Shown here: piece by piece, positions 1 through 8,800 of the stretch
Position numbering within the stretch: the stretch's first letter is position 1
How the letters are laid out: each line of letters opens with the position of its first letter
Source of the DNA: an uncultured Clostridia bacterium
GTDB lineage: Bacteria > Bacillota > Clostridia > Christensenellales > UBA1242
DNA: 17,007 nucleotides
Assembly (NCBI GenBank): GCA_934754445.1
Contig: CAKVHZ010000020.1
Span: 1 to 17,007, forward strand
Reading direction: 5' to 3'
The notes under the pieces: model-generated
Database searches by the model: none
Told to the model about the DNA's origin: nothing
The model's input: only the letters and a program-made list of their open reading frames with translations
Position numbers and translations under genes: made by a program

Positions 1-86
1 ACTATAATCCTAAAACTGCTACAAGTAGTTGGATATTTTCTCGAACTACTGTAGTAACAATAGGAAACCATGTATTTGCGGTTTAA
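1..86 (+). CDS. sleB: Spore cortex-lytic enzyme SleB, C-terminal end only (5' truncated by window)
   Basis: The reading frame starting at base 3 encodes the last 27 residues of a protein, ending in WIFSRTTVVTIGNHVFAV and a TAA stop. This matches the conserved tail of SleB-type cortex hydrolases (NPxTAxSxWIxSRxxxxxIGxHxF), the end of the hydrolase_2/CwlJ-like catalytic domain. In spore formers SleB cleaves cortex peptidoglycan during germination. The stop codon lies only 12 bases before the ypeB start, the usual sleB-ypeB operon arrangement, which strongly supports the call despite the short fragment. The catalytic part lies outside the window. Confidence 0.85.
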   Translation, partial: YNPKTATSSWIFSRTTVVTIGNHVFAV

Positions 87-98
87 AAGGGGGATATT

Positions 99-1421
99 AT
101 GAAAACAAGACAAGTTGTAGCAGTAGTTGTTGTATTTGCAATTTTAGTAGGCTTATTGACTGTAGGATTTGTTTCTACAACAAATAATTTAGCAAATGTA
201 AGTGGAAGTTTAGAAAGCGCATATCAAAGGAATTTTTATGAACTTACAAGCAATGTAAATGATATTGAAGTTACATTAAGTAAGGCACTTATTAGTAATG
301 ATAAGGAACAGCAAAGAAAGTTGTTTTATAAATTATATGAACAATGCAATTTAACTCAAAATAGTTTAAGTAGATTGCCACTTAAACACGAAAGCATTAA
401 TCAAACAACAAAATTTGTAAATCAAATGGGTGGTTTTAGTTATTATCTATTTGATAAATTAAATAATGGACAAAGTATAAGTGAACAAGATTATGCGAGT
501 TTGCAAGAATTATACACAATGTGTGTTAAAGTTCAGCAAATTGTAAACGAATATTCTTATCAAATTCAAAATAATTATAGTATATTAAAAGATGTAAATA
601 TGAAAGATAGTAAATTTAATTCAACATTTACATCTATGCAAGAAACTGGTATTGATTATCCAACTTTAATTTATGACGGACCTTTTTCAGATTCTATAAT
701 TAATAAAGAAGTAAAAGGACTATCTGGTGAAGAATACAATTTAGAGCAGGTTAATAATATGCTTGAAGAATTATTTAAAGATTATGGAGTTAAAAGAATT
801 GATTATAAAGAAGAAACACAAGGAACTATAAGCACTTATAACTTTAATATGACATTAGAAAATGGTCATGAATATTATATTCAAGTTGCTAAAAAGGGTG
901 GAGTAATAATAACAATTTCCGGTTATCAAAAAAGTGTAAATGACAATTTAGAGTTGAGTAAATGTGAAGAAAAAGCCGAAGAATTTGCTAAAATGTTAGA
1001 ACTAGAAAATATGAAGGCCGTTTGGAGCACAAAAATTAATAATGTTGCATATGTTAATTTGACCACTATAGTTAATGATACTATTATTTACCCGGAAATG
1101 ATAAAGGTTAAAATTAGTTGCGACAGTGGAGAAATTATAGGTTGGGACGCAAGAACTTATGCTTATAACAAACAAGAAAGAACAAACACAAAGCCAACTA
1201 AAACTGCTAGTGAAGCACGTGAAAAGGTATCTAAATTACTAACTATAGAAACCGAAAAGAAAGCCCTAATTCCACTAGAATATAATAGAGAAGTTTTGTG
1301 TTATGAATTTAAATGCACTTATAACGATTACACCTATTATGTTTATATTAATGCAGATAATTTAAAAGAAGAAAATGTTTTAAGAATAATTGATACAGTA
1401 AGTGGAGAATTAATGCAATAA
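99..1421 (+). CDS. ypeB: Germination protein YpeB
   Basis: The 440-residue protein has the size and architecture of YpeB, the partner needed for SleB stability and localisation in spores. An N-terminal membrane segment spans about residues 5-25 (VVAVVVVFAILVGLLTVGFV). A mostly helical region of about 150 residues follows, then the family signature YDGPFSD at residues 192-198. The C-terminal half, about residues 210-440, is made of PepSY-like modules, including GWDARTYAYNKQER. The start is supported by a strong ribosome site, AAGGGGG at 87-93, 5 bases before ATG, and by the 12-base gap to sleB, indicating one mRNA. A hairpin terminator follows directly. In Bacillus this pair is transcribed in the forespore by sigma G; the promoter is upstream of this window and cannot be checked. 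Confidence 0.93.
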   Translation: MKTRQVVAVVVVFAILVGLLTVGFVSTTNNLANVSGSLESAYQRNFYELTSNVNDIEVTLSKALISNDKEQQRKLFYKLYEQCNLTQNSLSRLPLKHESINQTTKFVNQMGGFSYYLFDKLNNGQSISEQDYASLQELYTMCVKVQQIVNEYSYQIQNNYSILKDVNMKDSKFNSTFTSMQETGIDYPTLIYDGPFSDSIINKEVKGLSGEEYNLEQVNNMLEELFKDYGVKRIDYKEETQGTISTYNFNMTLENGHEYYIQVAKKGGVIITISGYQKSVNDNLELSKCEEKAEEFAKMLELENMKAVWSTKINNVAYVNLTTIVNDTIIYPEMIKVKISCDSGEIIGWDARTYAYNKQERTNTKPTKTASEAREKVSKLLTIETEKKALIPLEYNREVLCYEFKCTYNDYTYYVYINADNLKEENVLRIIDTVSGELMQ

Positions 1422-1426
1422 TATTT

Positions 1427-1456
1427 AGCCTTAGATAAAATTGTCTAAGGTTTTTT
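1427..1456 (+). terminator. Intrinsic terminator of sleB-ypeB
   Basis: The stem CCTTAGA (1429-1435) pairs with TCTAAGG (1444-1450) around an 8-base loop, extended by one A-U and one G-U pair, and runs into six T residues (1451-1456). It begins 6 bases after the ypeB stop. Confidence 0.88.
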
Positions 1457-1502
1457 GTGGGAAAATTTTCCAATTATATTTTTAAATAATTTTGTAAAAA
1501 AC

Positions 1503-1531
1503 TTTACTTTTGTAAAAAAACGTTATATAAT
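1503..1531 (+). promoter_or_regulatory. Sigma-A type promoter for a leaderless mRNA (Rho-like gene)
   Basis: TTTACT (1503-1508), a 17-base spacer and a perfect TATAAT (1526-1531) are followed by exactly six bases and then the ATG at 1538. Standard spacing therefore puts +1 on the A of the start codon. No Shine-Dalgarno sequence is present. The word TTTTGTAAAAAA occurs twice just upstream, at about 1490-1501 and 1508-1519, overlapping the -35 region; its meaning is unclear. The leaderless reading is inference from spacing. Confidence 0.7.
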
Positions 1532-1537
1532 TAAAAT

Positions 1538-2797
1538 ATGGAAAATATTAATGAAGAGAAGTTACAGGAATTAGGAATTTTTGAATTAAGGAACATTGCA
1601 AGAGATGTTGGTGTATATTCTCCAACACTTTTTAAAAAGCAAGAACTCATTGAAAAAATAATGAGAGTTATAACTGGTAAAGATGAACCTTATATAAAAA
1701 AGACAAAACAAGGTAGACCCCCAAAAAATATTTCTACATTAAATAATTTTGTAGATGTTATTATGCCTGCTAAAATTTTTGAAGAGAAAAAAGAAACAAA
1801 TTATAGTTATTTTAATGATATTAATGAAAGTGTTAATGTGGAAGATTATAATAGTGGAGAAATCGTTTTTAAAGGTTTAGTTAAAGTTTATAATAACGAA
1901 TATTCTTTAGTGTTTTATCAGGATTATAAAGAAAATAAAAATGTTATATTTGTAAATACACAACAAACAAAATTTTATAGTTTAAAATCAGGTGATTATG
2001 TAACTGGTAAAGCAGTTTTTATTGATGATAATAAACCATATATTTTGAAAGAAATTTTTTCAATAAACAGCATTCAATTTACTAAAAATTTTGAAAGAGC
2101 AGAAAATTACGAAAACAAAATTGCAATATTTGCTACTAGTAGATTAAAAACTAATATTTATAAACAAGAAGATAAAGTTTATGGTGATGTAGACTTAGTA
2201 ACCCCATTAGCAAAAGGTCAAAGAATTTTGTTTAAAGGCAATATAAATTTTTCGTTTAGCATTCTTCATAAATTAACTACTGATAATAATAATTTAACAG
2301 GTGTTGCAGTTTTGGTAGATGAATCACCAGAAAATTACTTTGATATTTCATCTAACAAAAAGTTAGAAGTTGTAAGTAATAATTATGGTAATAAAAATAA
2401 CGATTTTTTACTAGAGTTAGAAGTTAAGATTGCTCATTTAATGAGACAAGTAGAATTAGGTGAAAATGTTATATTGTTTATAAATGATTTAGAAAAATTA
2501 ATTAATTATTTAAAAAATAATTATATTATGCAAAAAATTAATATTGATGAAGCAATAGTTAAGGCTAAAAGAAATTTAAGCGATTTAATTTTGCTTGGCA
2601 AAAACACCCAAAATGGTAGTTTAACAATATTAACCAATACTAGTTTAACAAATAATGAATTTGATAGTTTATTTAATAATTTAATAGTTTTAGTTGAAAA
2701 AAAATATGAAGTTTTATTAAATGAAGATTTATCTCGAACACTAAATATAGATAAAATTTTAACAAGAAGTGAACTTGAAAAACTAAGAAACAGATAA
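1538..2797 (+). CDS. Rho-like protein with degenerate ATPase site (transcription terminator Rho homologue)
   Basis: This 419-residue protein aligns by eye with Rho from end to end. Residues 6-45 are a Rho_N (SAP-like) helical domain, followed by a basic GRPPK AT-hook-like stretch (59-63). About residues 105-180 resemble the Rho cold-shock RNA-binding domain (GLVKVYNNEYSLVF, then LKSGDYVTGKA). The ATPase region keeps Rho landmarks: DLVTPLAKGQR matches DLASPIGRGQR, VLVDESPENYF matches LLIDERPEEVT, VELGENVILF precedes the Walker B position, and NTQNGSLTILTNTSL matches NVEEGGSLTIIATAL. The active site is not kept. The P-loop PKAGKT position reads about NINFSFS (235-241), Walker B DS reads ND (316-317), the R of DERPEE is S263, and the arginine-finger region is altered. 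ATP hydrolysis is therefore unlikely. It may be a paralogue acting on RNA or on Rho, or a decayed sole Rho. The reading frame is intact. Start chosen by promoter position; no ribosome site is present. Confidence 0.78.
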   Translation: MENINEEKLQELGIFELRNIARDVGVYSPTLFKKQELIEKIMRVITGKDEPYIKKTKQGRPPKNISTLNNFVDVIMPAKIFEEKKETNYSYFNDINESVNVEDYNSGEIVFKGLVKVYNNEYSLVFYQDYKENKNVIFVNTQQTKFYSLKSGDYVTGKAVFIDDNKPYILKEIFSINSIQFTKNFERAENYENKIAIFATSRLKTNIYKQEDKVYGDVDLVTPLAKGQRILFKGNINFSFSILHKLTTDNNNLTGVAVLVDESPENYFDISSNKKLEVVSNNYGNKNNDFLLELEVKIAHLMRQVELGENVILFINDLEKLINYLKNNYIMQKINIDEAIVKAKRNLSDLILLGKNTQNGSLTILTNTSLTNNEFDSLFNNLIVLVEKKYEVLLNEDLSRTLNIDKILTRSELEKLRNR

Positions 2798-2827
2798 AAA
2801 AGTAAGGATTTGATCCTTACTTTTTTT
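2796..2827. terminator. Bidirectional intrinsic terminator between convergent genes
   Basis: A 14-bp perfect stem (2796-2809 with 2813-2826) has a 3-base loop, A residues on its left flank and T residues on its right. It can therefore end transcription of the Rho-like gene on the plus strand and of the giant surface gene on the minus strand. Its left arm overlaps the last two bases of the Rho-like stop codon (2795-2797). The giant gene stops at 2834. Confidence 0.9.
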
Positions 2828-2833
2828 ATAATA

Positions 2834-5800
2834 TTATTTAATTTTAATTTTTCTTCTTAATTTAATAAACATGAATATTGCACCTGCAACAACAATACTA
2901 GAAATTACAATAACAATTATTGAAGTTGTAGATAAAGGTTCTTTTTTATAAACAACATAACTTAGTTCAGTGTTATTGTCACTCTTAATTTGAACGATAA
3001 ATGTTCCTTTCTGGTCACGATTTATTGTAAATTTACTTACAGCATTTGCACTACTAGCATTAATGTTTGCAACTAATTGGTCATTAATATAAATAGAACA
3101 TTCACCAATTTGAGAGTAGATTAAATAAGCATTATAACTAAATTCTATAGCATTAACCGAGCTAGTTCCTTCTTTAACGTTAGAGTTTAATTTTAAACTT
3201 ACATTTTCATCTCTTATCCAAACTTTAAATGAATAAGTTTGTTTTTCTAAAATAGAGTTTTGTGTATCTATAAATATTTCGTATAAACCATTACCATTAT
3301 AAGTATCAAATTTTTGAATTCTGTTGCCTTCTTCATCTAAGACGAATTCACCATCGGCATTTGTTTCATAGTAGTAGTATTTCATAGTACTTGCTAAATT
3401 TAAATTATATAGATAAGCATTTTTGTAATAGTCACTATTAATACCGGATTTATTTCCTACATCATAGAATTTCTTTAAGTCATTAGTAACATCTACATTA
3501 TTTTTTAATACTTTTTGAATATTTTGTCCATTTAAACTAATAAAACTAAATTCTTTATAAGCAATATTTTCATTGAATATTGTAAAGTGAATTATTTTGC
3601 TTATTTCGGTATTATTGCTTGCAGTAGCATTAAGTTCTACAGTGTAGAAGCCATAATCGGTAAATACATAATCTCCGTTGCTATCACGAGTAAATCCTTT
3701 GTATGTTTCGCCATTTTTTAGAACTTTTATACTAATTGAATTAGTGTTATATTGTCGTTGTTCTAAAATTTTTAAATTTACAGTGCTATTATAATAAGCA
3801 TAATCAATAGGGGATACATTATTTAATGTAATTGCCATTTCATTTAACATAACTATATTTAAGAAAGTATTTCCAGCAAATAATTGAGTATTTCCAGCAT
3901 TATCTTCAATATATAAGTTATATATACCAGCAGGGACTTTGCTTAAATTTAATGTTTGAATTTTATTTGTTAAATCTATAGAATAAATATTATTATTTAA
4001 GTTTACAAATTGATTGTTGTAATAAAGTTTAATATTAATTCTGTTTCCACCTTCTGCTATTTCGGTGTTGTATAAAGGTAAAGTAATATTAACTCCTTGA
4101 GTAAATGTAATTGAATAACCATTTAAATTTTCGGCTAAATTAGTAGTTTCACCTAATCCTAAATAATTCATTTTTAGTAATAAATTATCTATATAACCAA
4201 TATTTAAAAAGTTTGAATTATATGGGATTTTTTTAACTGCTACATATTTATAAGGAGTAACTGTTGCTGGTGTAGTCGAAGTAACTTTATTAATAACCCA
4301 AAGTTTATCGAAGTCATATTCGTTAGTAAATTCGGTTTTAGTTAATAAGTTTTCAGATTCTAAGTTAAAGTCGCTATTTGTTTTTAAGGTTGTGTTATAA
4401 ATTGAGTAATAAACATCAAATACACAAGAATTTATTTCTACAGTATCACCACTAGAAATAACTTCAAAGTTATTCATATTGCTTTCGTTAGTTAAAATTT
4501 GATAAGTCTTGTTTGTTGCCGTAGTAATATTAAATTTATATTTGTTTGTTTTTCCTAATTCATTAACAACAGTAATTTCATAGTCGCCTAAATTAGAGAA
4601 TACATATTCTTTATTAATATTTGTAATTGTTTCAGTTTGTTTTTGATTGTAGTTATCAACATACTCTCTTGTAGCAGTTACGGTTACATTAAATAATGTG
4701 TTATTAATATAACTTAAAGCCACATTTTTAGATGTGCTTACAATGTAATCATCTCTGTTAGCAGAAATATCAAGACTATTGCTTGCGCTGTCTGTAAAGT
4801 CTAAATTTGGCATTTGAGAGTAGTATATATAACTTAGGGTATAAGTTGTTTTGTCGGCATTAATTAAAGTTGTTAGGTCAGTTAATTCAACAATAAATTT
4901 AATGTTAGAATTAATGTAATTATCTGTCCCATTACTTAAAATTTCAAATAAATTTAATTTTGTATCTTGTTTTAAATCTTCAGGAATATTTAATAAAATT
5001 CTATTATTATTTGGTAAAACCATATAATAAACTTTTATCGAATAAAGTTCAGGTTGATAATTTAAGACAACGTTTGAGTTATCTATTGTGTAAGTTTCGC
5101 CATTTCTTTCTAAAATTTTGCCAATAGCGGTAGAGAAGTCAAAATATTTATAATCTTCAGCACCTATAACTTTAACTTTGTTATAGATTCTTCCAAAATT
5201 ATCAATCCATTCTAAATAATAAATTGAAATTGTTTCTGTTGGATAATCAGTATTAGATTTATTAAACATGAAAATCTTATTATTTTCGATATTGATTTCA
5301 GTGCCGTTACTATCTAATCTTAATTTATCATTAGATTTCTCTCCATTTAATACAGGGTAAACATTAAATTCAGTAACAGTTGTATTATTAATAGTATCAG
5401 GAATTGTAACAACAAATCTATCACTGTAATCTATTATGTAACTTTCGTAGTTAATTTCTTCTGTTGGAATATTGTTTTGAATACTTACTGTCATTCCATC
5501 ACGATTTGTAATTATTATGTTTGTGCCAATGTGGTCGCTAACATTACTTATTTTGTTATTAATGTATTGAATTAAATTGTCAAGGTTATTGAAATAAGTA
5601 TATTGTTCACTTTCAATTTTAATAGGGAAGTATCTTAAGTTTTCCACTATAGTTTTATTTTTTTGTTGAATTGTTAATGTAACATTTAGATAATCATAAG
5701 CATTAGTAGTGATTTTAGAAAGACTAAATCCGTTTCCATCAATAATATTTGTTCCTGATTGATTGTTTTTAGTAATTACGCCATTGTTGATATAAGAGTA

Positions 5801-8800
5801 GTCAACACTAATATTATAATTTTCAGAATAAACTACTGTATAAATTGTGTAGTTTTCTGCTTCATCAATCTCTATAATCTCATAATATCCAGGTAATTCA
5901 CTTAAGTTTTTAGGTTTTAAGAATGTGCTCAATGTATTGTTTGTTTCGTTATAATAACTTGTATCGGTATAAATCATTTTACCAGTTTCGTCTAAAGCAT
6001 TTGCATCAAAACGATTTCTAGTAATTGTAGTATCATAATAATCATTATCGCCTAAAACTAAACTCTGCCCGCCAGCACTTGTAGTGTCACTATATTTGTT
6101 ATATTTTCTAAAATAAATACGATTTGTATCATTTGCACCAAAATTTAAAGGAACGTCTTTGATTATAAAGGCATAATTTTCAAAATTGATGCTAGAAGAT
6201 TTATCTTTATAAACTATGCTGTTTAATAAAATATTTTTCTCTTCTTCTGTTAAAAATTTATCATTTTGTAAAAATAGTTTAGCATTTTCTTTTGGGGCAG
6301 TGTGGTCAATTTCAATAGTATAAATAGAATTATTATATTGAGTGCCATCTAATATTAAAGTTTTTGAAGTATTGTAAGTTAATTCTAGATTATAGAAAGT
6401 TTCTTTACTTATGCCATTTTCAAATAAAATTGAGTTACTTTTACTATCGTCTAAAATTGTTAAAGTATATTTATATCTTTTTTCACCAAATAATTTTGTT
6501 CCTGGTAGTTCTTCTTTTGTTAAAGAGAATAAACCATCATAATCTAACGAACCTGTTTTGTAATAAACACTTGTTCCATCACGGAAAGTAAAACTTTTCC
6601 CTGTGTTTTCAGCAGTTGTTCTTAAAATTTCAGTTTGACCTTGTTTTAAAATAATATTATTAATGTTTATGTTATACATAAATTCGCTAATATCATCTGA
6701 GAAAACAAATTTTAAATTGTTAGTTTTTGTGCTTTGTTGATTGTTGCTTAATTCTCTATCGTTATTAATTATAAAATTACCACTAGGAGTATCACTTATT
6801 AGGTTAATTCTAAAAATTAATTTATTTGCTTTGTTGTAATCATTATTAGAGTTATCAAATATAACAATTGAATATATACCTTTGTTTTTAAAAGTATAAT
6901 TATTGCCTTGTTCTTTGCTATTGAATAAAACATTATTTTCACTGTCTAATATAACATAGTAGAAATCCAAATTAACTATGCTATCGTATTTTATAGTTAA
7001 AGTATTTAATAAACTAGAAATATCTAATCGGTTAGTTATTAAATTTTGATTATTATTTTCGTAGTATAAAATATGTGATTTTTTTATAGTAGTATTATCT
7101 AAATTAAAAATTTCGGTATCTTCGTTAAAATAATTTAGTGGAGAAGTTCTATTAACATAAAATGTTTGTGTTGCTTCTTCATTATTGTTGTAAGTTTTTG
7201 TTATTACATATTTCCCTTCTTTAGTATAATATGTTCCGTTGTAATATGTAGGGTTTATTAAGTTAGAAATATACCCATCATTAAATGATTTTCTTAAACT
7301 TAACAAATCAAAATTAACAGGAGTAGATACAAATTCAAAACTATTAGAACTAATTTTATCTATAGCATAGTAACTTAATGTTAAAGATTTAAGCCTGTAA
7401 CTTAAATCGGTATTATTATCTACATAATTAATATAAACTGTTTTTGCATTAGTTACACTATTTCTTGATATTCTTATATTTTCGCCACCAACACTTGCAG
7501 TTTCGTTGTTGTAGACAAATATTTTACTTTTATCGGTATTTAATGTGAAAGAGTAGCAATTGTTGATACCATGAACTACACTATTAATGGTATAAATGTA
7601 TTCAACTTCTTCACCTTCTAATAAATCTGTATTAACTGATAATATGTTAAAATCTTCATATAAAGTGTCAATTTTTTTGCAATCATATTTTTTTGTTATA
7701 TTGTTTAATGCAGAAACACTAATATTTTTACTATCAATTAAAATAGGTAATATTTTATTGGTATTTACTAATATTGTTTCATCATTAAAGAATTTTCTAG
7801 CAAAATCTAAATTGCCTGCGGTTACTTTAAAGTTTAATGTTTTGAAATTTCCAAAAAGTAAGGAATAAGAACTTGAAATGATTGTTTCAGTAGTTTGATT
7901 TTTGTCATCTTCTTTTATAGAGTAAGTTTTACTTTCAACTTCGGTTTTTACTCTATTAAGATATTCGTCTTCAGTTTCACTTTCTACTTTGTCAAGATTT
8001 ATTATATCATTTGTTTCTAAAACAATAGGAGAAGTGCTATCAAGTAAAATGTAAAATTCTTTTGTGTTGCCAGCATTATCTGTTATTATAAAGTGATATA
8101 AAGCATTTATCGAAATAACTGCATTAGAGTTGCTTTCAAATTTATAATTGTTTAATTCATCAAAAGTTAATAAATTATTAATTTTATTATTACTATAAGT
8201 TAAATTGTCGTATAAAGATGTTAGTTCATAATTATTGTAAACATAAATTTTGCCATTTAAGAATTTAGGAGTTATTATATTGTTTACCTTGTTTAAAGCA
8301 ATATAATCATATTTAATGCTTATTTTATTAGATTTAACAATTTTATCTTTTGTAAATATGGCAAAGTTTGAATTAGTTGTTGTTTTGTTATCTTCTAAAT
8401 TTAGTTGAGAAGATATTGAATATGTGTTTTCATTTTTGTTAATAGCATATACATTAAACTCTATTTCCGTATCATCTTTAACGAAAGATTTTTCTATAGA
8501 GTTACTATATACACCATAAGTTATTTGAACATTGTATTCTCCATTTTCGGCAAGTTCAACATAGTTAAATCCATTTTTATTAATTATTTTGTTACTAATA
8601 TCTAAAATGGTGTTATTTAAAGTAATTTGAATTTTAGTAGGAATAGAGAATGGAGAAGATTGTTCATCGTTCCAAACGGCATAAGTTGTTTTGCTAGTAA
8701 AGTTATTTTTGTTAATTGGCTCTAAATTACTTAAATTTATATCGGTTTTGCCATCAATTAAATTATAAAAGTTTAACTTTGGTTTAGAATTTTCTATTTT

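Noticed and set aside
6364..7868. Two plus-strand open frames (6364-6591, 7596-7868) inside the giant minus-strand gene
   Set aside because: They lie antisense within a continuous 2528-codon gene, have no ribosome site or recognisable motif, and their composition reflects the complementary strand.
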